DNA of 64,000 nt, taken from the NCBI GenBank assembly GCA_011772205.1, contig WVZY01000026.1:1-64000 (forward strand), written 5' to 3'. Positions 1-10,114 of the stretch are shown one piece after another; within the stretch, counting starts at the first letter, position 1; every line of letters starts with the position of its first letter. The DNA comes from Candidatus Latescibacterota bacterium. GTDB lineage: Bacteria; Krumholzibacteriota; Krumholzibacteriia; WVZY01. The notes beneath the pieces are model-generated. The model saw only the letters and a list, made by a program, of their open reading frames with translations, searched no databases and had not been told where the DNA came from. The position numbers were made by a program, and so were the translations under genes.

Positions 1-236
1 CGATTTAAACCCTATCCGACTAGGGGGCTTGCTTCATAGTCTCAAAACGTCCAGACCGGGGACCCGGGCTGGACTCGAACACGCTACGCTGCCATCTCAA
101 ACACTTCTCTGAAAGTTCTTGATTTTGACCAGACTGGGGACGCGGTCTGTTCAATAGCCATAACTTCTGTGAAGAGCGCTTTGCCTCATAAGGGATGGAG
201 TCAGTTTTGGGAGTGAGCTGTGACAAAGGGACGCCA

Positions 237-1037
237 TCAGTCCTTAACGAGCGATGAGTACACCCAGCCAGTCTGACCATCTTTGGTCTGTACCTTGTAC
301 CACGCGCCCTGTCGGTCGAGCACTTTGAGCTTGTCTCCCTGATTGGCGGTGGTCACGACTTGAGAATTCGTAGTGGCCGATTCTCGAATGTTCGCCACGG
401 ATCGCTGCACTTCCACTGTGTTGAGAGACATATCAGGCCATCCCGGCAGGGGACGGGTGGTCGCTCCGCTTATGACAAGGATGAGGCCGAGGACCAATGC
501 CGCCCGGTAGAGATCAATCGTGACATATCTCCTGAAATTCGACTTCTTGAGCAGATAATATGCAATAAATCCACCGGCGAGGGTGGTGCTCCAGAATAGT
601 GGTCCGTTGCCCATGACTCGAAGAGCAGCGATTAGAACAAAGAAAAGAAGAAAAGCAGGCAGAACAATTTTCAGATCTTCGCGCATTCGAGGATCCGAGA
701 TAAAACCTTTGGCCCTTTCCCAAAATGAATGGGCCGCCGATTCTTCCTCATGACACTCCATATACCGATTGTGAAGTTCATGGAGCTCCACGGTGATCCC
801 CTTGAGTTTTCCCAGCTCTTCCCGAATTTTTGCTGTATGGTCACCAATGTCTGAGCTGCAGTGAGGACACTTGTTCGCATTGATTTGAATGAGGGTGGCG
901 CACTCAGGGCACGGCGTTTGGTTATGCTTTTTGACGTTCTTCTTTTTAAAGTCCAAAAGCCGTTTCGCCTCAGCGTTGAGACTGGTATACTCACGTATCG
1001 TCTCCTGACGTGTCGGGATTTGTGTTTCTACTACCAT
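237..1037 (-). CDS. Zinc-ribbon + transmembrane + C-terminal bacterial SH3 domain protein (start trimmed to MVVETQ...)
   Basis: CPEC...CPHC zinc ribbon, coiled-coil stretch, hydrophobic segments, C-terminal SH3b-like 'ANIRESATTNSQVVTTANQGDKLKVLDRQGAWYKVQTKDGQTGWVYSSLV'. Confidence 0.8.
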   Translation of the reverse strand: MVVETQIPTRQETIREYTSLNAEAKRLLDFKKKNVKKHNQTPCPECATLIQINANKCPHCSSDIGDHTAKIREELGKLKGITVELHELHNRYMECHEEESAAHSFWERAKGFISDPRMREDLKIVLPAFLLFFVLIAALRVMGNGPLFWSTTLAGGFIAYYLLKKSNFRRYVTIDLYRAALVLGLILVISGATTRPLPGWPDMSLNTVEVQRSVANIRESATTNSQVVTTANQGDKLKVLDRQGAWYKVQTKDGQTGWVYSSLVKD

Positions 1038-1503
1038 GGTACCTACCTCACCTGTAGTTGGCCGTGCTTGGTCCAGCTTCGAGTATCGATAATGACAATT
1101 TCGACTTACTGAGCATTTTGGTGACGGCGAACGCACCAACCAACTAGGTCGCAAAATCCGTTCCAAACAGTAGATGGTGTTCCCAGGGCGTGTCGTTGGG
1201 TTGTCACGTCCACGTCGAAAAATGGAAATGCCAGTCCTTGCACACCGTATGCGGTCACCGCGAGCAAGGCAAACCTCGACCAAGAAGGAACTCATGAAGC
1301 GTTGTGTTACCGTCTTCGCTGGAAACGTCTCTCCAGGTGCGTGGTTGCTCTATCTTCCGGCCGGTGAGCGTGGTGTGGCAAGTAAGAGGATTCTCCCTGG
1401 CAAGCAGCCGCTTCCTCGGTACTTCATTGGTGCCGACCGGGGCCTGCGGCGCCCGCGACGAGATTATGGCGCGCGGCAGTGTGCCGGTTGATAAAATAGT
1501 GTC

Positions 1504-2346
1504 TTATTGCCCGGAATCTGACACGAGCCCCGAGTACACCCACCCCACAGTGCCTTCCTCCGTTCGCACCTTGAACCAGGCTCCCTCTCGGTCGACGACC
1601 GTCAAGGTGGCACCTCGGCGTAGCGTGGTGACAATCGGCGAATCGGTAGTCGGGGTCTCCCTGATATTCGCTTCGATGCTTACAACGGTGATACTTGTAG
1701 CGAGATTTGATGGCCAAAACGGGATGGGGCGAACAATCGCCGTGGACATCGCAAAGAGCAGTCCAAGTACCAACGCAGCCCGATAGGCGTCGACCGTCAC
1801 GCGCTTCCTGATGCGTGATTTTCGGAGCATCGAATAGCCGACGGCTCCGCCAGCCAGTGAGACCGACCAGAAGAGCGCTCCGTTTGACAGCACGCGTAGG
1901 GCCACCACGAGGGAGAAGTAGAGGATGAATGCGGGAAGAGCGACACTGAGATTCTCTCTGTCGCGACGACTCGGAAGTGCGGATTTCACTCTCTCCCAAA
2001 ACGTGTGTTCCATCGACTTCGCCATATCGTTTTCCGGATGCGTCGCCTTCCTGAGCTTGTGCAACTCAGCTCCAATGGCATCGAGTTTCTGGAGCTCCTC
2101 CCTGATGGTAGCAACGTGGCCCGCGATATCGGCCCCGCAGTGCAAGCATTCGATGGAGTCGACGTGAACCAGCTGGCTGCACTTTGGGCATGGTGTCAGG
2201 TTGCCATCATGAACATGCTGTAATTTGAAATCCAGCAGTCGCTTGACCTCGTTTTCGAGAGTGGTCTGGTCACTGCCGTCGGGGAGCTGCTTGCGTGTTT
2301 CTGCGCCGGTTTCATGGTCCGTGTGGTTTTTTGCGGTCATGGTCAT
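1504..2346 (-). CDS. Paralog of the upstream zinc-ribbon/TM/SH3b protein
   Basis: CPKC...CLHC, same order of domains, C-terminal 'ANIRETPTTDSPIVTTLRRGATLTVVDREGAWFKVRTEEGTVGWVYSGLV'. Confidence 0.8.
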   Translation of the reverse strand: MTMTAKNHTDHETGAETRKQLPDGSDQTTLENEVKRLLDFKLQHVHDGNLTPCPKCSQLVHVDSIECLHCGADIAGHVATIREELQKLDAIGAELHKLRKATHPENDMAKSMEHTFWERVKSALPSRRDRENLSVALPAFILYFSLVVALRVLSNGALFWSVSLAGGAVGYSMLRKSRIRKRVTVDAYRAALVLGLLFAMSTAIVRPIPFWPSNLATSITVVSIEANIRETPTTDSPIVTTLRRGATLTVVDREGAWFKVRTEEGTVGWVYSGLVSDSGQ

Positions 2347-2729
2347 TCTCCCAGTGCATTTTGCGATCATCTTACCAAAGCTGTACCGGCGCGGTGGGAT
2401 ATCTCCCTCCGCGGCCGGCCGGTCGCTTAGCGCACTCGGTTGACAGCCCTCAAAATGCCTGGATAAAGCAAGAATCAAGCCACGGAACGTCAACGTTGCC
2501 AACGGATCAGCCACACCTGACTCGTTGCTGGGACTGCACGGTCAGCATCATCGTTACCGATACGATTTAAGGTTCGGTGGTGGGGACCGCGAGCCACTTG
2601 ATGACCCCCGCAGCAGTGGGAATACGCGTGTCAAGCCGGATCGGACTCGAACCGCCTCCAGGCAAATAGTCGGCATCGAATTTGCACATTTATGCATGGT
2701 TTTCCTGCATCCGATTTCAGGAGGATTCC

Positions 2730-4691
2730 ATGTTGAAATATATGAAGTTAGTGGCCATTCTTGCCGTATTTAGCGGATTGATTTGCGTGCCGCAGCTGTA
2801 CGCCGACTGGACGGATAACGGGATCCCGGTCTGTACGGCGAGTGGCATGCAGGATTACCCCGTTATCACCTCGGATGGTTCGGGCGGAGCGATCATCGCA
2901 TGGAGGGACTCTCGTCCTGCCGTCAATACTGATATCTATGCTCAAGGTATCAGCGCTGCAGGAAATATCCGTTGGTTCGAAACCGGAATGCCCGTCTGCA
3001 CAGCTTCGAATTCACAGTCGACTCCGATAATCATTGCGGACAGCTCCGGTGGAGCAATCATCGCATGGCAAGACTCCCGCACCGGTGGCAGTCTGGATAT
3101 ATACGTTCAAAAACTCAATTCGGATGGTTACATCCAATGGACTGGCAATGGGGTGCCGATTTGTACGGGACAGACGAGTGTGGTGCTGGGGCACATGGTC
3201 TCGGACGGCGACGGCGGCGCTATCATTACGTGGCAGGACCGACGGAACTTCTACAATGATATCTTCGCACAGAGAGTCGGATCAGACGGTACGATCCAAT
3301 GGGCTGCAAACGGCGTGGCCGTATGTACCGCGATCATGCATCAGGAAAATCCCTCGATCTCCTATGACGGGGCGGGCGGAGCTATCATCGCATGGCAGGA
3401 TGATCGCAATAACATGGATGATATCTATGCCCAGAGATTAGACGCATCGGGAAGTGCTCAATGGACGCCGGATGGAATCGTGATCTACGAAAACGAGCAG
3501 CAGCAGAGATATCCCCAGCTCATCGAGGATGGTTCCGGAGGAGCGATCATCGCATGGGCGGATCGCCGCAATACGATAGATTTTGATATCTTCGCTCAGA
3601 GGGTCGATGCGAACGGCAACCTCCTCTGGGGAACAAGCGGTTCAGCCGTTTCCGCGAGGATGTATAACCAAATGGATTGCCGTCTCGTGCACATGGGATC
3701 GGGCGAAGCGATTGTGACATGGATCGATTACCGCAGCGTAAGTTCCTCTGATGTGTATGCCCAGAAAATCAATGCGAGCGGAGTGGCCCAGTGGACGCCA
3801 AACGGGGTGGCCGTATGCGGGGCGACCGGTGACCAGCTTAACGCTCAGATCATCTCGAATGGGTCCGGAGGAGCATTTATAACATGGGATGATCAACGAA
3901 ACGGCACAGATAACGTCGATGTATTTGCTCAGAACATCAATGCAGACGGAACGGCAGCCTGGACGGCAAATGGGGAGGTTATCTGCGGAGCTGCAGGAAA
4001 CCAGAGGACACCGCAGCTAACGACCGATGGATCCAATGGAACAGTCATAGCGTGGGCGGACAATCGCGGCGGAACTTACAAGGTTTATTGCCATAGAGTC
4101 AATGCCGCAGGAGATATTCCAACCCCAACCCTGCTGTCTCATTATTCCGTTGCTGCTAGCGGACCCGATATCAGGATTGACTGGACTCTATCCGACATAG
4201 ACGACGGGATAGAGTTCCTGATTTTACGAGCGAGCGAGCCTTCGATGACTTTCGAGGAAATACCATCGAACGACCTAATCAGAGACGGCTTGTCCTTTTC
4301 GTTCATCGATAAGAGCGTCGAACCCGGTGTCATCTACTACTATCGCGTTGATATCCATGACGGTAGCGAGAGGAAAAATCTTTTTGAAACAGGCCCGATC
4401 AATACTTTATTTATCGATATTACTCTGTATCAGAATTATCCCAATCCGTTCAATCCAAGGACAATAATCAGGTACTTCCTTCCCGAGCCATGTTATGTGA
4501 AAATTGAAGTATTCGATATGGTGGGAAATCGAGTCACCGTTCTGATGGATAAAGCTCAGGCCAGCGGCAGCCATCGCGTCGACTGGAACGGCCACGATGC
4601 AAATGGGTATGCAGTAGCTTCTGGTGTGTACTTCTACCGTTTGACTGCGGGCAAGAAAACGCTTTCGAAGAAGATGATACTTTTAAAATGA
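2730..4691 (+). CDS. Secreted protein with eight ~55-aa 'GGAIIAWxDxR' repeats and C-terminal Por/T9SS sorting domain
   Basis: Signal peptide after ATG 2730 with upstream aggagga; repeats; 'NYPNPFNPRTIIRYFLP...ASGVYFYRLTAGKKTLSKKMILLK'. Confidence 0.85.
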   Translation: MLKYMKLVAILAVFSGLICVPQLYADWTDNGIPVCTASGMQDYPVITSDGSGGAIIAWRDSRPAVNTDIYAQGISAAGNIRWFETGMPVCTASNSQSTPIIIADSSGGAIIAWQDSRTGGSLDIYVQKLNSDGYIQWTGNGVPICTGQTSVVLGHMVSDGDGGAIITWQDRRNFYNDIFAQRVGSDGTIQWAANGVAVCTAIMHQENPSISYDGAGGAIIAWQDDRNNMDDIYAQRLDASGSAQWTPDGIVIYENEQQQRYPQLIEDGSGGAIIAWADRRNTIDFDIFAQRVDANGNLLWGTSGSAVSARMYNQMDCRLVHMGSGEAIVTWIDYRSVSSSDVYAQKINASGVAQWTPNGVAVCGATGDQLNAQIISNGSGGAFITWDDQRNGTDNVDVFAQNINADGTAAWTANGEVICGAAGNQRTPQLTTDGSNGTVIAWADNRGGTYKVYCHRVNAAGDIPTPTLLSHYSVAASGPDIRIDWTLSDIDDGIEFLILRASEPSMTFEEIPSNDLIRDGLSFSFIDKSVEPGVIYYYRVDIHDGSERKNLFETGPINTLFIDITLYQNYPNPFNPRTIIRYFLPEPCYVKIEVFDMVGNRVTVLMDKAQASGSHRVDWNGHDANGYAVASGVYFYRLTAGKKTLSKKMILLK

Positions 4692-4750
4692 TATAGAAGC
4701 ACCTGGTGTCGAGAACTCTTCTCTCAAAGATTTATAGAGCAGCGCTCCAA

Positions 4751-5995
4751 TTAATACCGAGGCTCTCGCGAGTACAGACGCTCGACGAAGCGGCCGATTG
4801 TCAATCCTTGAACAACAATAGAGAAGATCACAATGATATAGGTCATCGCAACGAATAGCGATCGTTCCGGACCTTTGGGCAGCGAAAGCGCCAGTGCCAC
4901 CGAGATCCCTCCGCGGAGGCCGCTCCAGGTGAGGATCTTGATGACGTGCGGGCTGAACGTTCGCCGCCTGCGAAGCACCAAAATCGGAACGCTCACGCTG
5001 ATCCAGCGGGCAAATAGAACGAGTGGGATTGCGATCACGCCTGCAAGAAAAAAGTTCGCCGTATAGGTGATGACAATAATCTCAGCACCGATGATCACGA
5101 AGAGAACGGCATTGAGAAACTCGTCTGCGAGCTCCCAGAAAGCGTCCAACCGCTCTCGGGTTTTTTCCGACATCGCCAGGCTCCGCCCGCGGTTGCCGAT
5201 GAGGAGTCCCGCTACGACCATCGCGAGGGGCCCGGATACATGGAGTTGCTGCGCCAACGCATAACCTCCCGTGACGATGGCCAGCGTCAGGAGAATCTCC
5301 ACCTCGTAGCTATCGATCGACTTCAACATCAGGTAGACGACCCAACCCACCATTGCGCCGAAAGCCAGGCCGCCAATTATTTCTACAGCGAGCAATATGG
5401 CGATGCTGCCAGCCGAGACATGATGTCCCGCGGTTGCTTCGAGAAGAGTGAGAAAGACGACCACGCCGACTCCATCATTGAAAAGCGACTCGCCGCTTAT
5501 TTTGGTTTCCAATGTCTTAGGGATTCCGGCCTTCCTGAGGATGGCGCCCACGGCAATTGGATCCGTCGGTGAAATCAGGGCGCCGAAGAGCAAACAGCAC
5601 GTCATATCGATCGAGAAACCCAGTCCACGCAGAATCCCCCATGACGCGAACCCAACCACCAGGATCGAAATGATAACACCCGTCGTAGCGAGCAATCCTA
5701 TGATGTATTTCCGGCCAAGGAGGTCGTTGATGTTGAGATGCAGCGCGCCCGCAAACAGCAAGGCTCCGAGCATGCCGTGGAGGAGGGTGCGGTCGAGATC
5801 CACATCCACAAGCATCCGTCTCAACGGATCCGCTGCGGCCGTGTACAACTTGCCCATGATAACGAGTGCGAGTGAAAAAACGAGAGATAGGACCATGAGC
5901 CCGATCGTATTGGGAAGCCTGATGAACCGATGGTTCAGCCAGCTGAAGAGAGCGGCGATGGTCGTCAATACGGCGAGTAAGCTGAATGTGTCCAT
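4751..5995 (-). CDS. Cation:proton antiporter, CPA1/NhaP type
   Basis: Multi-TM; 'ALISPTDPIAVGAILRKAGIPKTLETKISGESLFNDGVGVVVF' signature. Confidence 0.92.
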   Translation of the reverse strand: MDTFSLLAVLTTIAALFSWLNHRFIRLPNTIGLMVLSLVFSLALVIMGKLYTAAADPLRRMLVDVDLDRTLLHGMLGALLFAGALHLNINDLLGRKYIIGLLATTGVIISILVVGFASWGILRGLGFSIDMTCCLLFGALISPTDPIAVGAILRKAGIPKTLETKISGESLFNDGVGVVVFLTLLEATAGHHVSAGSIAILLAVEIIGGLAFGAMVGWVVYLMLKSIDSYEVEILLTLAIVTGGYALAQQLHVSGPLAMVVAGLLIGNRGRSLAMSEKTRERLDAFWELADEFLNAVLFVIIGAEIIVITYTANFFLAGVIAIPLVLFARWISVSVPILVLRRRRTFSPHVIKILTWSGLRGGISVALALSLPKGPERSLFVAMTYIIVIFSIVVQGLTIGRFVERLYSREPRY

Positions 5996-6206
5996 GGTCC
6001 TAACGCAAATGTTTGATTGAGGACGCGAAGATATCGCTGAATGCCTGGGAGTGATGCGAGGTCAACGTTCTCGTGTTGTCCGGAATTATCCTCGCGATGA
6101 ATCTATGTGATCCAATATCTTCTGAGTTCTTGACACAATGTCCGGGGGAACAAGTTTTTCTAAATCCGTTTGAAGCGAGTCGCCCTTACTTAGCTTCTCA
6201 TCCTGT

Positions 6207-8366
6207 TCAACCTCGTTGCAACGCTTCTCTGATTCGCTCCGGGATCATTGGGAGCTGGAACAACCGCGCCCCGGTCGCATCGAAGATTGCGTTAGCCACT
6301 ACTGCGCCCATGCAGATGATTGCTGGCTCCCCGCCTCCTTGTGGAGCGGAATCTGCTCCACCAATTAGTACAGTATCGATTTTTGGCGTCCCGGAAAATC
6401 GGGTGATTTCATAAGTATCAAAATTGAGGTCTAGGATTTCTCCACCTTTGAAATGAACCTCCTCAGTCAGAGCATAACCTATCCCCATAGTGATGCACCC
6501 TTCTATCTGGAGTTTTGCACCTTGTGGATTTACCGCCAAACCCATGTCCTGAGCACATACAACACGCTTTACTTGCACATGGCCACTTTGGTTGTTGACC
6601 TCGACTTCGGCCATGTGAGCCACATAGGTGCCTACATCAATGCCACAGGCTATGCCGTAACCTCGACCACTCCGCGTTTTTGCCGGAGTCCAGTTGAATT
6701 TCTCTGCGGCGGCTCTGAGAACTCCGATCATTTTCTTATCCTTTAGATTCTTCAGACGGAATTCCAGCGGATCCATCCCTGCCTTGACTGCCATGATATC
6801 GATCTGTGATTCTCTGGCGAAGGTATTGGTGTTGTTGGCAGGTGCACGCCATGGGCCGGTGTCAAAAGGATGCGATCCCGGGGGACCTACCCATCCCGAT
6901 CCATGGACCATTGTTCGATGATGCGGTATATCATAAAAATGTTCCGAACCTCGTTGGCCTGCAAAATAGACCCCATAGTCCCACAGAGCAATGCGTCCGG
7001 AATTTGTAACTCCCGACGTTATTTTGACGACGGCTGCAGGCCGGAAGGCATCGTGAAAGAATTCTTCCGCTCGGCTCCAGGCAACATGGACCGGCTTTCC
7101 GGTTAGTTTGGCCAACCGAGCTGCCTCTACTCCTTGCTGATTTCTGGTCTTGCCGCCAAATCCTCCACCGACAAAGGGAGTGATGACTCGAACATTTTGA
7201 GTGGGAAATCCCAGTCTGTTAGCGACTTCCTCTTTGAGCCTGAAAGGCGTTTGTGTCGATGCCCAGATTGTGATTTTGCCACTCTCTATTTGAGCCGAGG
7301 CTGTGTGAGTTTCGATGGTGGCATGAGCGACATAGCTGTTAAAGTATTTATGCTCAAAGGTAATATGAGCCAATTTCCTCCCATCTAGCAGGTGTCCGCC
7401 GCTCGAGACTATTTCTCCTTTTGGTGCAACGCTCAGTAAGTGCTTGAATATCGTTTTGTCGTCCACATTCGATTCAGGCATGTCATATTGGGCTTTTACT
7501 CTTTTGATGGCTTTCTCGGCCACATCCGGATGCAAGTGAAGAACGGCAACAAAATCGCCGTCCTTTACTATTTGAACACCTTCTATCTTTTCTGCGGCGG
7601 ACGTGTCTACGCTCTTTAATGTTGCGCCGTGTGCCGGTGGTCTCAGGATTGTTGCGTATAACATTCCAGGTAAGCGAACATCTCCGGCATACTCGGCTTT
7701 GCCAGAGACTTTATCTGGTGCATCTCGACGGAAAACAGGCGTGTTCATGATTTTGAATTCCGAGAAATCTTTCACCGGCGGCTTTTCCTCGAGAAGTCTT
7801 TCGATTTTCTTCCCTTTTGCCAACTGCGCGTAGGTCACCCGATTCTCGCTGTTCTCTTTGTCGTATATAATTCCCGCTTCCGTCTTCATCTGGCTGACCG
7901 GCAAATTGAGGTGCTCAGCCGCCAGCGTTATCAAGATGGCCCTGGCTTCAGCAGCAGCCGCTCTGAGAGGCGGCCCAAAGAAGCGTGTGCTCATGGATCC
8001 AAAAGTGCCCATATCCCAGGGACAAAGATCTGTATCGCCCATGACCATGTCAACGGCATCCAGAGGTACGTCAAGTTCGTCCGCTAACATCTGCGCTAGA
8101 GAAGTAATTATTCCCTGGCCCATCTCGATTTTACCTGTGAGACATGAAACACGACCATCTTCTCCGATCCGAAGATAAGCATTAAAATCCGAGGGATACT
8201 CGAAACGCCTTCTCCGCCGCTCCTGCGCTTGAAGTATTGAAGAATCGCCAAAAGTAAATAAGATGATGATTCCCGCCCCAAGACCTTGGAGGAACTTTCG
8301 GCGGCTAAAAGGGAAATTGATATCTAGATCAGAAAAATCCATTTCCAAAAATTTATCTTCCTTCAT
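6207..8366 (-). CDS. Xanthine dehydrogenase-family molybdopterin-binding subunit, Tat-exported (isoquinoline 1-oxidoreductase beta-like)
   Basis: Tat-like 'SRRKFLQGLGAGIIIL', 'PFVGGGFGGKTRNQQGVEAARLAKLTGKPV', C-terminal 'GGGEPAIICMGAVVANAIFDATG'. Confidence 0.92.
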   Translation of the reverse strand: MKEDKFLEMDFSDLDINFPFSRRKFLQGLGAGIIILFTFGDSSILQAQERRRRRFEYPSDFNAYLRIGEDGRVSCLTGKIEMGQGIITSLAQMLADELDVPLDAVDMVMGDTDLCPWDMGTFGSMSTRFFGPPLRAAAAEARAILITLAAEHLNLPVSQMKTEAGIIYDKENSENRVTYAQLAKGKKIERLLEEKPPVKDFSEFKIMNTPVFRRDAPDKVSGKAEYAGDVRLPGMLYATILRPPAHGATLKSVDTSAAEKIEGVQIVKDGDFVAVLHLHPDVAEKAIKRVKAQYDMPESNVDDKTIFKHLLSVAPKGEIVSSGGHLLDGRKLAHITFEHKYFNSYVAHATIETHTASAQIESGKITIWASTQTPFRLKEEVANRLGFPTQNVRVITPFVGGGFGGKTRNQQGVEAARLAKLTGKPVHVAWSRAEEFFHDAFRPAAVVKITSGVTNSGRIALWDYGVYFAGQRGSEHFYDIPHHRTMVHGSGWVGPPGSHPFDTGPWRAPANNTNTFARESQIDIMAVKAGMDPLEFRLKNLKDKKMIGVLRAAAEKFNWTPAKTRSGRGYGIACGIDVGTYVAHMAEVEVNNQSGHVQVKRVVCAQDMGLAVNPQGAKLQIEGCITMGIGYALTEEVHFKGGEILDLNFDTYEITRFSGTPKIDTVLIGGADSAPQGGGEPAIICMGAVVANAIFDATGARLFQLPMIPERIREALQRG

Positions 8367-8851
8367 CGGTTCGTCCCTTCCCTCATTTCTTGCGCGGCGG
8401 TCTGGATGGCCAGGATTATTCTGCCGTAAGAGCCGCATCGACACAGATTATTGTCCATGCTTTCGATGATTTCTGCTCGACTAGGTTTGGGATTTTTTTG
8501 CAATAGACCGTACGCGTTCATGATGATTCCTGGTGTGCAGAATCCGCACTGCATAGCGTCATGGCTTACAAATGCTGTCTGTAGAGGATGTAGATTTCCA
8601 TTTTTGGCTAAATCCTCAATGGTGATGATTTCTTTGTTATTAATATCTTTTATCGCCAATTGACATGACCTAACTGGTTCTTTATTGACAAGAACAGTGC
8701 AGGCGCCGCAGTGGCTTTCTCCGCACCCGAATTTGGTACCTGTCAGACCTAGATCTGCACGTAAAACCCATAGGAGCGTTCGATCTCCGTCCAACGTCAA
8801 TTCCATGGGTTTATCATTGAGTTTAAATCGAACTATTTCTTTTATGTTCAC
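8363..8851 (-). CDS. (2Fe-2S)-binding subunit of the oxidoreductase
   Basis: 'GCGESHCGACTVLV', 'QCGFCTPGIIMNAYGLL...NNLCRCGSYGRI'; 4-bp overlap with the large subunit. Confidence 0.93.
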   Translation of the reverse strand: MNIKEIVRFKLNDKPMELTLDGDRTLLWVLRADLGLTGTKFGCGESHCGACTVLVNKEPVRSCQLAIKDINNKEIITIEDLAKNGNLHPLQTAFVSHDAMQCGFCTPGIIMNAYGLLQKNPKPSRAEIIESMDNNLCRCGSYGRIILAIQTAAQEMREGTNR

Positions 8852-9002
8852 CTCCGCTGTTTCGATTGTTCAGTGTAGTCTTCTATCGTGCTTATGTCCA
8901 TAAGAATACTCGGAGCAGGCGCCTCAGCTTTGCATGAACAACCGTTTATGTCTACGTATGGTTGAATAAAACGCCGCTTGCCATCGAAACGCCTGAAGCG
9001 TT

Positions 9003-9970
9003 TTGGTCGAGTGTTGTGACGGCATGTCCTTCCGGCATTCCCGTTTACGAAAGGTTTGGATTCGCCAGGAGAGGGAAAACTTCCCGTCCGATCTGCTCGA
9101 TGTTCTTGAGATAAGGTGTATCCTCGAGTCCGATGACGTATCTCCCATGTGTATAATGGAGGTAGTATGTATAATTAACAATACTCTATCCCGCCAAGTC
9201 GTCGATCTCTTCTATCTTTTCAAATCACTGCTGACCTGTAGCAACCATGCCTATCGGCCGGGTGTGGGATACGCTTTCAGCGAATACGCATCGGATGGAG
9301 GGATGTTGATGTTCGCCGATCCGGTGCTCCATTCGGGTCCTTGGTACATGAGGACGATCTATGAGACGGGCGATGCGGGGCGTTTTATTTCGCTGGCTTG
9401 GCTGCTAAATGGCCGCTTGGCTGGAACATTCTATCAGTACGATGCAGTATCGCTGGGGACCATCCTTTACATGGTTTTGTTAGAAGAATTCGAGGAGGAA
9501 ATAGTGCGAGTCGTTGCTGACTCTATCGGGACATCGCAAATGATGGTGTTTATGTAGATCTGACAATCATGCCGGATTGGAGCTGGCATATTTCTTTTCT
9601 AAACACCGTCGAGGACGCCCTTTATTATGCGTATGGGGATTCCTCAGTGCTAACCGGAGTGGAGAATCCAGATAAGCCGATCCCTCGACCCCTCGTGTAC
9701 AAACTTCACCAGAACTACCCGAATCCTTTCAATCCGCAGACTAAAATTATTTACTCCATACCGAAATCGGGTTTGGTGAAGCTCTCTATCTACGATGTAC
9801 AAGGGCTATTTGTTAGAACGCTCGTAAATGAAAATAAACCGGCGGGAGAATACTTCGTAAGCTGGGATGCCAAGAACGATCACGGTCCACGAGTAGCTTC
9901 AGGCGTGTATTTTGTACGACTCGTGTTCGACGGTCGTATACAGGCGAAAAAAATGGTGCTTCTCCAGTGA
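9003..9970 (+). pseudogene. Frameshifted secreted protein with C-terminal T9SS-type sorting domain
   Basis: ORFs 9003-9557 and 9569-9970 are in different frames; restoring one C in 'gct gac (c)tc tat cgg gac atc gca aat gat ggt gtt tat gta' joins them; 'NYPNPFNPQTKIIYSIP...ASGVYFVRLVFDGRIQAKKMVLLQ'. Confidence 0.7.
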
Positions 9971-9996
9971 GCGCCCAGCGAAGGGCGCGTTGTTCT
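9971..9996 (+). terminator. Hairpin GCGCCC-agcgaa-GGGCGC followed by a weak T-rich tail
   Basis: Perfect 6-bp GC stem immediately after the stop at 9970. Confidence 0.5.
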
Positions 9997-10114
9997 AGTC
10001 GGCTTAAAGGTGCCGACGTGGGTGATTGCTTCTTGGGCAATGCCGACTTGCGATGCGTGGGCGGAGAGTTGGCATCTCAGGGTGCTGGTTCAAACCGCGC
10101 ACGCAAAGTCTATT

